Positions 15,299 to 23,601 of a stretch of DNA of 64,000 nucleotides are shown here, in pieces. Where the stretch lies: positions 62,001 through 126,000 of the forward strand of contig JANOZM010000013.1 in the NCBI GenBank assembly GCA_031429355.1, written 5' to 3'. The notes beneath the pieces were generated by a model. That model saw only the letters and a program-made list of their open reading frames with translations. It was not told the DNA's origin and made no database searches. Position 1 is the stretch's first letter; every line of letters starts with the position of its first letter. Made by a program: the position numbers and the translations under genes. This DNA comes from JANOZM01 sp031429355 (GTDB lineage: Bacteria > Pseudomonadota > Gammaproteobacteria > Burkholderiales > Burkholderiaceae_E).

Positions 15299-16342
15299 AT
15301 GACTACGAAAAAGCTCAAAATCCCAGCCACGACAATGCGCATGACCGATGTTGCCCGTTTGGCCGGTGTATCTGTAATGACTGTTTCGCGTGCGCTAAAG
15401 AGTGATGGGGTCGTTGCTGCCGAAACGCGCCAACGCGTTATGAAGGTTGTCGAAAAGCTTGGGTATGTTCCAGACTTACTGGCGGGTAGTCTGTCGTCTA
15501 AAAAGTCGGGCTTCGTTTCGCTGCTAGTACCGTCGCTTAACAATTCGCACTTCGCCGAAACCGTGATGGCAATGAAGCAAGTACTCGAGCCGGCTGGCCT
15601 ACAAGTTCTATTAGGGTTTACTAACTATCAAGCCAGCGAAGAAGAGCGGTTAATTGAGTGGATGCTAAAGCGCCGCCCTGAAGCGATTGTTCTTACTTAT
15701 GATGGGCATACACCCGTTGCTCGCGAGCGACTAAAACAAGCGGGTGTGCCCGTCATAGAGATTTGGGAAACCGCAGTTCCCGCAATCGATCATGCGGTCG
15801 GGTTTTCTAATCGTGCAGCTGCCGTCAGTATTACTAACGCGATGATCGAATTGGGCTACACAAAAATTGGCTATATCGGCGAAAGCAGCGACCGTGGCAC
15901 CCGAGGTGAATTGCGACGCCGAGGATTTACCGAGGCAATGAAAAAGCGCAACTTTGATGCAACTCGCCAAATTGCTTATGCCCCACCGCCTATCAACATG
16001 ATGCAAGGCCGTGAAGCGTTTGCTGCGTTGATGAATCGTTGGCCCGATACCGAAGCTGTGGTGTGTGTGTCCGACCCATGTGCGTTCGGTGCGTTAACCT
16101 ATTGTCAATCGCGCGGCTGGGCTGTCCCCCAAAAAATTGCAATCGCAGGCTTTGGTGCCTTCGAAATTTCTGCTTGCAGTGTGCCGTCGTTATCGACTTT
16201 GTCAGTCAGTGGTTTCGATATTGGCGAGCAAACCGGACGACTCATTTTACGTTTGCGTAATGGCGAGCAAAGTTCGGCAGAAATAGCAAAAATAGTGGTA
16301 GCAACCAAGCCAGTAATGAGGGACAGTAGCGCTAAGCGGTAA
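15299..16342 (+). CDS. LacI-family repressor, GntR-like
   Basis: A 347-residue regulator. The N-terminal helix-turn-helix reads MTDVARLAGVSVMTVSRALK, followed by the hinge region LLAGSLSSKKS and a periplasmic-binding-protein-like effector domain. Several stretches (LVPSLNNSHFAE, EAIVLTYDGHTP, GVPVIEIWE, AVGFSN) resemble the E. coli gluconate repressor GntR more than LacI, so the effector may be a sugar acid. The longest frame starts at 15266; I prefer ATG 15299, which has a GGCGG just upstream. The operator lies immediately upstream. The amidohydrolase gene follows after 31 bases in the same direction. Confidence 0.9.
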   Translation: MTTKKLKIPATTMRMTDVARLAGVSVMTVSRALKSDGVVAAETRQRVMKVVEKLGYVPDLLAGSLSSKKSGFVSLLVPSLNNSHFAETVMAMKQVLEPAGLQVLLGFTNYQASEEERLIEWMLKRRPEAIVLTYDGHTPVARERLKQAGVPVIEIWETAVPAIDHAVGFSNRAAAVSITNAMIELGYTKIGYIGESSDRGTRGELRRRGFTEAMKKRNFDATRQIAYAPPPINMMQGREAFAALMNRWPDTEAVVCVSDPCAFGALTYCQSRGWAVPQKIAIAGFGAFEISACSVPSLSTLSVSGFDIGEQTGRLILRLRNGEQSSAEIAKIVVATKPVMRDSSAKR

Positions 16343-16373
16343 ACTAATTGCGATCTTTAGTAAGGGACAATTT

Positions 16374-17261
16374 ATGAATAATCGAAACAGTCGGCGTCGA
16401 TTTACATCGGGCGCATTGTTAGCAACAAGCGCTAGTTTTTTTGCGACAGCTGCCAATCAAGTGTTGGCTCAAACAGTGTCGAGTGCAACGGCAAATTCAA
16501 CGGCTCCGGTCCTGCCGTTGTTTGATGCCCATATTCACTATAGCCACGATGCGTGGGAAGTTGTACCCCCCAAGCAAGCGATAGAAATTATGCGAAAAGC
16601 GGGTCTTAAGGGCGCGTTTGTTTCTTCGTCGAATGATGAAGGCACGCAAATGCTTTTGGCAGCTGCGCCCGATTTAATTATTCCCGAGTTAAGGCCCTAT
16701 CGCTCGCGCGGGGAAATTAGTACCTGGGTGCGCGATCCTGCCGTTACGCGTTACATGGAAGAGCGGTTAGCCAAACATAAATATGTAGGCATTGGCGAAT
16801 TTCATTTGTACGGTGCTGATGTCGATTTAGCCGTACCCCAGCGTATGGTTGCAATGGCAAAGGAGCGACAACTCATTTTGCATGCGCACTCGGACATCGA
16901 CGCTATCGAACGGCTTTTTAAGCTTTGGCCCGATGCTCGTATATTGTGGGCGCACTCTGGCTTTGATCGGCCAGAAAAAGTCCGCGAAGTATTGCGCCGT
17001 CATCCCAAATTATGGTCCGACTTAGCGTTTCGGGGCGATCACGCGACCCAAGGCAAAGTCGATCCTGCGTGGCGCGAAGCATTCATGGAGTTTTCCGATC
17101 GCTTTATGATTGGCACCGATACCTTTACGCCAGAGCGTTGGTACTATATCGATGCACATGCCAGTTATTCGCGGGCTTGGCTAAGTGATTTGCCGTTGCC
17201 AGTACGCGAGCGGATTGCTTGGCGTAATGCGGAAACTTTGTTTAAAGGCAAAACAACTTGA
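16374..17261 (+). CDS. Exported amidohydrolase (TIM-barrel metal hydrolase)
   Basis: A 295-residue protein with a twin-arginine signal (SRRRF at 6-10, hydrophobic core, VLAQ cleavage near 32), so it is probably periplasmic. The metal-ligand pattern of the amidohydrolase superfamily is present: DAHIH (H53, H55), GEFHLYG, LHAHSD, WAHSGFD and GTDTF with the last-strand aspartate. Members hydrolyse lactones, amides or phosphoesters. A good ribosome binding site (AAGGGA) lies 6 bases before the ATG. Its stop overlaps the TTG start of the next gene. Substrate is unknown; context suggests a lactone or sugar derivative. Confidence 0.8.
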   Translation: MNNRNSRRRFTSGALLATSASFFATAANQVLAQTVSSATANSTAPVLPLFDAHIHYSHDAWEVVPPKQAIEIMRKAGLKGAFVSSSNDEGTQMLLAAAPDLIIPELRPYRSRGEISTWVRDPAVTRYMEERLAKHKYVGIGEFHLYGADVDLAVPQRMVAMAKERQLILHAHSDIDAIERLFKLWPDARILWAHSGFDRPEKVREVLRRHPKLWSDLAFRGDHATQGKVDPAWREAFMEFSDRFMIGTDTFTPERWYYIDAHASYSRAWLSDLPLPVRERIAWRNAETLFKGKTT

Positions 17262-17692
17262 AGCCCAAGCTGCAGTTTTTGCTCGCTAGTTTAGGTGCGA
17301 TCAGTTTCGGGTTTTCAAGCGCAAGCATTGCCGCTTGTGGTGAGCATTTTAATTCGATGGTACGTCAAATAATAGAGGCACCCAACTTTACAATTTCTTA
17401 TGAGCCTAGCGTTTGGCCTATTCCTGTCGGCAAACATTTTGCAGTGCGAGTTCAAGTGTGTAGTAAAAATTCTAATGACCTAGTTTCGGGCTTAAAGATT
17501 GATGCTGATATGCCAGCTCACAAACACGGTATGAATTACAAGCCCAGCGTTAGCAAGCAAAGTGATTCAGTTTTTTTGGCCCAAGGTTTGATGTTTCATA
17601 TGCCCGGCCAATGGCGTATGCAATTCGAGTTTGAAGCTAGCGCAAATCCAGGTCAAAAAGTTCGCGCTTCTAAAGATCACTTAATCGAATGA
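17258..17692 (+). CDS. YtkA-like exported protein
   Basis: A 144-residue secreted protein: signal peptide at 1-26 (cut near SIAAC), then a small beta-rich domain. The core, DADMPAHKHGMNYKP (about 88-102) and GLMFHMPGQWRMQFE (about 110-124), matches the YtkA-like domain, which is often found near haem-copper and di-haem proteins. Histidines and methionines in HKHGM and FHM could bind a metal such as copper, but this is inference. Translation appears to start at TTG, overlapping the upstream TGA as TTGA. Its own stop overlaps the next ATG (ATGA). Confidence 0.75.
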   Translation: MKPKLQFLLASLGAISFGFSSASIAACGEHFNSMVRQIIEAPNFTISYEPSVWPIPVGKHFAVRVQVCSKNSNDLVSGLKIDADMPAHKHGMNYKPSVSKQSDSVFLAQGLMFHMPGQWRMQFEFEASANPGQKVRASKDHLIE

Positions 17693-18861
17693 AGTGGTCA
17701 AATTTTGTTTACGTATTAATAGCATCGGCTTGCATTGTTTCCGGTAGTAGCGCAGCTCAAACGCTCGAGTTTTCTCCTTCCGAAGTTCGAAAAATACTAA
17801 CTCACGGGCCTTGGCCGGTGGGTAAAGTGACATCCAGTAATGTCGACGCCGGAAATCAATACAGCAATAAAGTGGGCGCGCAAGTTTTTGGCAAGGCACT
17901 ATTTTTTAATAAACAGTTGTCACCCAACGGCACAATGGCCTGCGCTAACTGCCATCAGCCAAGTAAAGCCTTTGCCGACGGATTAGCCAAGTCGACTGGG
18001 TTAATAAAAGGCACTCAACTTACCCGCAATTCACCTTCATTATTTAACGCGGGCAACGAGCGTTGGTTTGGTTGGGATGGAGCCGCTGACAGTATTTGGT
18101 CACAAAACTTGCGCCCGTTGTTTGACCCAAACGAAATGGGATCGTCGCCTAAGCACCTGCAACGTTTTGTAACTACTAACGCTTATATCAAACGGCAATA
18201 CAAAGCAGTTTTTAGCGCCGAGGCTAAACAGCAATCGGCCGAACAAGTTAGCGTCAATATTGCTAAAGCGATTGCCGCTTATGTTGCTACTTTACAATCG
18301 GGCAAAACGCCATTTGATCATTTTCGGGATGCATTAGCCATAAACGATACAAAAAAAATGGCCGATTACCCGATCGGTGCGCAACGTGGGTTGCAGATCT
18401 TTGTAAATAAAGGGCAGTGTAGTACTTGTCATGTGGGTCCGATGTTTAGCAATGGTGAGTTTGCTGATATTGGCATTAGTTTTTTTATCCGTCCCGGCGA
18501 AGTTGATTCGGGACGACATGGTGGTATTCGTGCATTGGTAGCCAGCCCATTTAACTTGCTTTCGCAGTACAGTAAAACAGATTTAAAGGCCACTGAAAAA
18601 ACCCGCTTTGTTGACCTGCAGCATCGTAATTTTGGCGAGTTTAAAGTGCCTAGCTTGCGTAACGTTGCCGATACGGCACCCTATATGCATAACGGAAGCT
18701 TACCTGTCTTAGAGTCAGTCGTAGCGCATTATTCAGAGCTCAACCTTGATCGGTTGCATGCCGATGGCGATCAAATATTAAAGCCCTTACGATTGTCGCA
18801 ACAAGAGCAAGTCGACCTAGTTGCTTTTTTAAAGTCGCTCTCGCCAGTTACCAAGAAATAG
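17689..18861 (+). CDS. Di-haem cytochrome c, MauG/peroxidase family
   Basis: A 390-residue exported di-haem protein. The signal peptide covers about 1-23. Two haem c motifs are CANCH (85-89) and CSTCH (244-248). Between them are conserved family stretches FADG and TRNSPSLFNAG. Near the C-terminus FKVPSLRNVADTAPYMHNGS (about 322-341) and VVAHYSE are typical of MauG and bacterial cytochrome c peroxidases. The family either reduces hydrogen peroxide or oxidises protein or small-molecule targets. It is the last gene of the plus arm of the LacI-controlled locus, coupled by ATGA to the YtkA-like gene. I cannot choose between peroxidase and MauG-like function. Confidence 0.85.
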   Translation: MKWSNFVYVLIASACIVSGSSAAQTLEFSPSEVRKILTHGPWPVGKVTSSNVDAGNQYSNKVGAQVFGKALFFNKQLSPNGTMACANCHQPSKAFADGLAKSTGLIKGTQLTRNSPSLFNAGNERWFGWDGAADSIWSQNLRPLFDPNEMGSSPKHLQRFVTTNAYIKRQYKAVFSAEAKQQSAEQVSVNIAKAIAAYVATLQSGKTPFDHFRDALAINDTKKMADYPIGAQRGLQIFVNKGQCSTCHVGPMFSNGEFADIGISFFIRPGEVDSGRHGGIRALVASPFNLLSQYSKTDLKATEKTRFVDLQHRNFGEFKVPSLRNVADTAPYMHNGSLPVLESVVAHYSELNLDRLHADGDQILKPLRLSQQEQVDLVAFLKSLSPVTKK

Positions 18862-18920
18862 ACATCGCGCGGTGTTTTTGTTGGCCTACGCCATGACCAC
18901 AAAGCAGTCGATTGGGGCCG

Positions 18921-19331
18921 CTAATTAGCTTCTCTATTCTTTTCACGATCAGAAACTGCCGCATGTACTAATTCGACGAGTGCCGGATTGTTTGCCATCG
19001 CAGTCGAGCCAATTTTTACGTGTCGTAAACCTTTACCAGTTCCGTCCAAAATGCCAGTGGGGTCAGCCAATAAAGCGCCGTGATAAAACCCCAAGTTTAT
19101 GTGCGTACCGTAAACGGCAATGTAGCAATGGTGTTGAGTCATCTTTTTTGGGCCAACACCAAAGCTGACAATGCGTTGCTTAGGCCAGGCTATTTCAATG
19201 CATTGCCCAGCGTGTTTTTTAATAAGCAAATATAAAATGTCAAAAATTGGAGTTTGCGCTTCAGAGCATGCGGCGCGTACTTCGGCGGTGTTACCCCGCG
19301 CTGGATATTGCGTAACTAGGTTAATGCACAT
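18921..19331 (-). CDS. DUF1801 (YdhG-like) protein
   Basis: A 136-residue cytoplasmic protein of the DUF1801 family. The central strands GPKKMTQHHCYIAVYGTHIN and GFYHGALLADPTGILDGTGKGLRHVKI are typical; the function of the family is not established. It overlaps the end of the upstream secreted-protein gene by 16 nt and is the last of a three-gene minus-strand run (OsmC-like, secreted protein, DUF1801). Confidence 0.75.
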   Translation of the reverse strand: MCINLVTQYPARGNTAEVRAACSEAQTPIFDILYLLIKKHAGQCIEIAWPKQRIVSFGVGPKKMTQHHCYIAVYGTHINLGFYHGALLADPTGILDGTGKGLRHVKIGSTAMANNPALVELVHAAVSDREKNREAN

Positions 19332-19789
19332 GCTTTAACTACCCAAGCGTGATCTTCAGTTTCCTGTGAGCTTTTGGGCAACGCTCTTGCTTGCCACGCT
19401 CGAGCAATGAGCGATATTACATAGGGTTTATCGTCAATTAGTCGAAGCTTATCGTTTCCTGAGAAGGATACGGATCCAGTGCGAGACAACTCAGTTGTGC
19501 GGCCGTTCTGTGGGTACGATTTGGACCACAACATTTTCGCCAATTGCTCGAAGTCAAATGAGTTTGGCTTTACCTGTACCCACCGAGGCATGGCTCCATA
19601 AGCAATGCTGCCGCTCCCGTCAGCGCTGACCTCTAGTCTGCAACCCCCATGAGGCATGTCCACAAGTAACCACGGAGATGAAATCGCCCGAGTAAAAGCC
19701 GACGCATGATCGAAGCAAAGCGCTGAGCATAAGAGGCCAGCGATTTTTAAGTTGAACGCTATGGAACGCAAGCTTAGTGTCCTTATCAA
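19316..19789 (-). CDS. Small secreted protein of unknown function
   Basis: A 157-residue protein with an N-terminal signal-like segment (residues about 12-32, ending SAF). The mature part includes GGCRLEVSADGSGSIAYGAMPRWV and no known domain. The frame starts with TTG, which overlaps the OsmC stop as TTGA, so coupled translation is likely. No ATG exists near the start in this frame. I do not recognise a family. Confidence 0.6.
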   Translation of the reverse strand: MIRTLSLRSIAFNLKIAGLLCSALCFDHASAFTRAISSPWLLVDMPHGGCRLEVSADGSGSIAYGAMPRWVQVKPNSFDFEQLAKMLWSKSYPQNGRTTELSRTGSVSFSGNDKLRLIDDKPYVISLIARAWQARALPKSSQETEDHAWVVKACALT

Positions 19790-20271
19790 ATTGTGTTGAT
19801 AACCGATTCTTGTAATCCAGCAGGTGATTTAAGTTGAACACCAAGAGCATCCACTACTTCGATTAAAACAGGGATGCCTAAGCCGACACTTTTGGTGACG
19901 GTACAGTAAGCTTCAAACTGCTCGAGTACTCGATCTAAGTGTACCAAAGAGCTCGCGGGTACACCCAGAATTAGTTTTGCGTTGATTTTGACTACTCGTA
20001 GCCGACCTTCGGAATTGCGACCCACTTCTGCGCTTACGTCACACGAAACAGGCTCTGGTGATTGCTTGAACTTTTTTAGAGTAAACAGTATTGATGCTGA
20101 TAAACAATTGCCCACAGCTGCAGCCAACATTTGTACGGGCGAGGGGCCCAACCCAGTGCCTAATGGTGCTGGCTCATCACCCAAAATGTTTGGAACTTGA
20201 TCGCCGAAAATAATTTCGAACTGATAGCCTTGGGTTTGGTTGAGTCGAACTAAGATCTCGGTTTCTTTCAT
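19786..20271 (-). CDS. OsmC-family peroxiredoxin-like protein
   Basis: A 161-residue OsmC-fold protein. Both redox cysteines are present: C56 in AVGNCLSASILF and C123 in FEAYCTVTKSV. Relatives reduce organic hydroperoxides as cytoplasmic dimers. It is the first gene of the run that continues with a secreted protein and a DUF1801 protein. It belongs to the broader OsmC group rather than clearly to Ohr. Confidence 0.85.
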   Translation of the reverse strand: MKETEILVRLNQTQGYQFEIIFGDQVPNILGDEPAPLGTGLGPSPVQMLAAAVGNCLSASILFTLKKFKQSPEPVSCDVSAEVGRNSEGRLRVVKINAKLILGVPASSLVHLDRVLEQFEAYCTVTKSVGLGIPVLIEVVDALGVQLKSPAGLQESVINTI

Positions 20272-20356
20272 GTTTTCCCCAGTGAACGAATAGCGCTTGA
20301 ATACTCGCCAAAAAATTTGTATGTTCCCAATTTCGATACTGTAATTTTAAGAGAAG

Positions 20357-20560
20357 TTAATCCTTGTTTCTTTGATTCCAAGCAAGACAAATCTGATTAT
20401 TTTGTTGTTCAAAAAATCCTCTGGTTGGGTAATCCCTCCTAAAAACCTCAACCCCTGCCGCTTGCCTAGGCATCCGAAATAGTACCTCTCCATCTGGGCT
20501 AGCTACGGTACTGCCACCGCCCTCGTAGCATTCTTCCGGTCGGTCGAGGCGTTGGGCCAA
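20357..20560 (-). pseudogene. Possible gene fragment between DUF1801 and OsmC genes
   Basis: A 67-codon frame beginning at TTG. The stretch GGGSTVASPDGEVLF recalls the C-terminal region of nitrilase-type enzymes (IVDPDGEVL), but the catalytic parts are absent and the frame is too short for any such enzyme. It could be a remnant or a chance open frame. It directly follows a DUF1801 frame with an abnormal end, so this patch may have been rearranged. Confidence 0.25.
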
Positions 20561-20574
20561 TTTATTTGTACAAC

Positions 20575-20835
20575 TTAAGCCCGTGTGGTCTGAGTAAGGC
20601 GCTGGATGTCGTGTACGTACTCGTGTGTATCGGTGCGCGGTTTATGGCGGTCTTGGCGTAACGGGCGGGGCATAAAAATTAGGTTACCGCAGTACTTTAC
20701 TTCTTCGGTTAAGGGTTTGAACTTCGTTTTTATGATTGCGCGAATCGCTTGCAAAAGTTCGTATTGCTCGTGCCCTAACAATCGAATGTCATCTAAAAGA
20801 GCATCTACAGACTTTAGAGATTTTAGTTCTGGCAT
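20575..20835 (-). CDS. Truncated DUF1801-like protein
   Basis: An 86-residue frame whose first 55 residues (KSVDALLDDIRLLGHEQYELLQ, FKPLTEEVKYCGNLIF) match the N-terminal half of DUF1801 proteins. The second half of the family (the YAVYKxHVxLxF and KGKxxRHI strands) is missing. It is replaced by an Arg/Thr-rich tail without resemblance. I did not find the missing half in the other frames. Probably a truncated or decaying gene. Confidence 0.5.
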   Translation of the reverse strand: MPELKSLKSVDALLDDIRLLGHEQYELLQAIRAIIKTKFKPLTEEVKYCGNLIFMPRPLRQDRHKPRTDTHEYVHDIQRLTQTTRA

Positions 20836-20982
20836 TGCAAAGTTGCCTTCGTTGTTAAGTCAAAAGTTTTAGTCAGCGTAACGCTCCCAATTGCTTGGTA
20901 AAGATAACCAAGGCTCACGTTTCGTGTCGATAACCGACTTATTAGATGTAATGAGCCAACGTTCCGTTCGTAGCTTGTTTGC

Positions 20983-21819
20983 TTATGACGATTTCAATTT
21001 AGTAACCCATTGTACAAAACTAGTCATTGTGGGTATTTGGTTTTTGCAATGGTTTACATCAGCCTGAAAACCATCTTTGCCAAACCACAGGAACATTCTC
21101 CCCATTTCACCCATCATTAAAATAAATAATTTCGGTAACGCAATGGCAAACTGGTCTTTTCCTTTAACTTTTTTCCACGCATCTTGCAGCTCAGAATAAC
21201 TTAGTTCGTCACCAGCAATTTCAATGCTCTGATTCAGAAATTGTTCCCGTTTGGAAAAAGCCAATGCAACCCATTTGCCAATGTCTTCAACTGCAATCAT
21301 TTGTAGTTTTTTATTGTTCAACGAACTACGAAGTATCGAGAACATCATGAAGGTAGGGAAGCTAGTAAAGTTTTCCATAAAGGCTACCGGACGAATAATG
21401 GTGTGCGGCAGGCTGATACTTCGAATATGCTCTTCAACCGCCCATTTGCTTTCGAAATGGTCAATGCCGGTTTCTCTGTCTGCACCACCTACGGACGAGT
21501 AGACAAAGTGCAGAACTCCCGCCTGTTTGGCCAGATCCGCCAGGGCGTTGCCTTGCTCGACCTCGGCTTTCAATCCACCTGTCATATCATGTACGCTGTA
21601 CACACCATAAACGCCCAGCATGGCCTGTTTAATGCTGCTTTCATCTGCAAAGTCGGCTTTGACTAGTTCAATGCCGCGTTGCGCCAATGCCTTTGCTTTT
21701 TGTGATTCGGGGTCGCGGGTTACCGCGCGGATAACAAAGCCCGATCCATACAATGCTCTTACAACTGCGCCGCCTTGATGACCTGTGGCACCAAATACCA
21801 GAATGATTTTTTTATTCAT
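20983..21819 (-). CDS. NmrA-like NAD(P)-binding protein
   Basis: A 278-residue atypical short-chain dehydrogenase-like protein. The Rossmann motif GATGHQGG (10-17) opens the protein, followed by AVTRDPES and the second strand VYSSVGGAD. The lineage includes NmrA redox sensors and NAD(P)H-dependent reductases. The Tyr-x3-Lys pair of active dehydrogenases is not obvious, so it may sense rather than catalyse. It is divergent from an HxlR-type regulator with a palindrome between them, a common arrangement for reactive-electrophile or quinone responses. Confidence 0.85.
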   Translation of the reverse strand: MNKKIILVFGATGHQGGAVVRALYGSGFVIRAVTRDPESQKAKALAQRGIELVKADFADESSIKQAMLGVYGVYSVHDMTGGLKAEVEQGNALADLAKQAGVLHFVYSSVGGADRETGIDHFESKWAVEEHIRSISLPHTIIRPVAFMENFTSFPTFMMFSILRSSLNNKKLQMIAVEDIGKWVALAFSKREQFLNQSIEIAGDELSYSELQDAWKKVKGKDQFAIALPKLFILMMGEMGRMFLWFGKDGFQADVNHCKNQIPTMTSFVQWVTKLKSS

Positions 21820-21845
21820 TGGTTCATTTATTATCTAAATTGAAA

Positions 21846-21857
21846 ATACCTAGGTAT
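21846..21857. promoter_or_regulatory. Candidate HxlR operator palindrome
   Basis: ATACCTAGGTAT is a perfect 12-bp palindrome in the 86-base gap between the NmrA-like and HxlR-type genes. Its position makes it a likely site for autoregulation and for control of the reductase. Binding is inference. Confidence 0.5.
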
Positions 21858-21905
21858 CTTATAGAGACTTAATTTAAAAAATAAAGTAGGCACCATTTGG
21901 TAACT

Positions 21906-22325
21906 ATGGAAAATAATCAATTTGACGCGACCGACGAAAACTGTAGCGCGGACAATTGTCAGGCACACGTCGCTTTTTTGATCATTGGTGGAAAATGGAA
22001 AAGCGGGATCCTATATGCGTTAGGAAAGCATCGAGTAGTGCGATTTAATCAATTAAAGCTACGGATTCCGCAAATATCTCAAAAGATGTTGACACAGCAA
22101 CTGCGCGAATTAGAACGCGATGGGCTTATTAACAGAAAGGCCTATCCAGAAATTCCGCCTCGCGTTGAATACTCGTTGACTGAACTAGGGCTTAGCCTTG
22201 GGTCAATCTACAAGGCTGTCTTCAAATGGCAACAAGAAAATTTTGAAACGATAGTTGAAAGTAGAAACAAATATGATGCTGGCTCCACAAAATTTAGTAA
22301 GAACGTGAACGTCGATGACCGGTAA
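21906..22325 (+). CDS. HxlR-family transcriptional regulator
   Basis: A 139-residue winged-helix regulator. Typical HxlR sequence is present: CQAHVAFLIIGGKWKSGILYAL, RFNQLKLRIPQISQKMLTQQLRELERDGL and RVEYSLTELG. Two cysteines (CSADNC) precede the helix-turn-helix; in this family such cysteines can sense electrophiles or oxidants. The longest frame begins with TTG 21897; ATG 21906 is the more natural start. It likely controls the divergent NmrA-like gene. Confidence 0.85.
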   Translation: MENNQFDATDENCSADNCQAHVAFLIIGGKWKSGILYALGKHRVVRFNQLKLRIPQISQKMLTQQLRELERDGLINRKAYPEIPPRVEYSLTELGLSLGSIYKAVFKWQQENFETIVESRNKYDAGSTKFSKNVNVDDR

Positions 22326-22415
22326 ATTGTCGGATTTATTCCGCAGGTTTTTGACACCGTGCAAATCGGCTCGTATCGATATTTGCCGAAAAGAACTTTG
22401 ATTAAAAAATTGCCA

Positions 22416-22889
22416 TTAAACCTGAATTTTAATTTCAACCTGAGCACCGTCGGGCGCGCGACGAATACTCTCGTGCGCTTGGCCGGTCAGTTCATAGTGT
22501 TCTGTCGCGGACACCGGGTGCATATTCTCGACACTAAAGCTGCCGTCTGTAAACACGGGCAGTATTGCGTAGGTGTAGCACTGATGCTGCTCGAGAATTT
22601 TACCGTTATCGCGAAGAGCCTCCACGAGACCAGGTAAAAACCATTCATCGGCTACCTCGGTGCTTAGTAATTGGCGAAACTCGCTTTGCGACTCTGCAAC
22701 CTGTTCTAAGCTAGCGGTGGCCGTACTCAGCCACCAAACAGTGCCAGCTGGCACTTCAAAGAACACATCACCAATTGCAGAGAAAAGCAGTGGCGTCCAA
22801 GCATCGCCAAGCATCCAGTGCCAAGATTTTCGAAGCGCTTTCAAGGCGGGTGCTTGGGGTTGAATTGTGATTTCTGGCCAGTTGGACAT
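22416..22889 (-). CDS. DUF1851/Tdi1-like (type VI immunity) protein
   Basis: A 157-residue cytoplasmic protein. Its body carries DVFFEVPAGTVWWLSTATASLE, EWFLPGLVEALRDNGKIL and YAILPVFTDGSFSVENMHPV, the pattern of the DUF1851 (T6SS Tdi1 C-terminal) family. Tdi1 neutralises a DNase toxin delivered by type VI secretion. No toxin or secretion gene lies nearby. It could be an orphan defence against competitors' toxins, or simply a family member with another role. Confidence 0.75.
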   Translation of the reverse strand: MSNWPEITIQPQAPALKALRKSWHWMLGDAWTPLLFSAIGDVFFEVPAGTVWWLSTATASLEQVAESQSEFRQLLSTEVADEWFLPGLVEALRDNGKILEQHQCYTYAILPVFTDGSFSVENMHPVSATEHYELTGQAHESIRRAPDGAQVEIKIQV

Positions 22890-22965
22890 ATGTGGCTTAA
22901 TAAGACCTTGCGATAGGCCAATTATAGACGCGTAACGCTAGGCTCTTTGCAAACAACTACGGCAA

Positions 22966-23601
22966 TTACTTTTTTAACTCAGTTGCTACTTCACCAACTT
23001 TACAACTTGGCGGCAAGAAGGTTTTGTAAACTTCTTGTATATAAATGTCGAGAGTTGGCCAGCCGAGCGCTTTGCGTCGCTCTTCGACTTTTTCGCGACT
23101 GTCCCACGGTTTAAATTTAAATTCGCATTCAGTTACCATATCAAGCTGAGTCCCATATTTTTGCGGCTGCCCTTCGTTTGAGGCAACACGATCTGCGAGG
23201 TACGCTACATGCTGAGGTTCAACTTCGCGAAGGCGAAACGCGTTTTCTATTAAAACTAAAGTTGATTTTTGAAATGCGTTATCTGGGCTGTGCTGCAAGA
23301 GTAGCCAAGCATCGCTAACAACAACTTTACCGTATAGACTTTTTGTGGGCCAGCCGCATTGAGCTACAAATTCTTTTAGCTTAGAAGTGTTTATTCGATC
23401 TATGAGCTGAGATTGATCGTGAAATTTATTGGTTGTGCTTTTTCCATTTATCTCGGAATAGTCAATATTATTTCGAAAGAACTGTTCAATACTAACCATG
23501 CGCGCAAATGATTTTGCTTGCTCAGCGCAGTTTAACTTGGCGAAAGCTGAAGTTTGAAATAGTAATGCTAGAGTTGCAAGCAGTAGGTTGATTGGTTTCA
23601 T
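22966..23601 (-). CDS. Exported DUF6624-like protein
   Basis: A 211-residue protein with a signal peptide (about 1-21, ending AFA). The mature part contains GWPTKSLYG, AWLLLQHSPDNAFQ, HVAYLADRVASNEGQPQKYGTQ, matching DUF6624, a family of unknown function whose Gln-His and Tyr-Gly-Thr-Gln signatures are conserved. It stands alone between divergent neighbours. The family assignment is from memory of the motif. Confidence 0.65.
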   Translation of the reverse strand: MKPINLLLATLALLFQTSAFAKLNCAEQAKSFARMVSIEQFFRNNIDYSEINGKSTTNKFHDQSQLIDRINTSKLKEFVAQCGWPTKSLYGKVVVSDAWLLLQHSPDNAFQKSTLVLIENAFRLREVEPQHVAYLADRVASNEGQPQKYGTQLDMVTECEFKFKPWDSREKVEERRKALGWPTLDIYIQEVYKTFLPPSCKVGEVATELKK

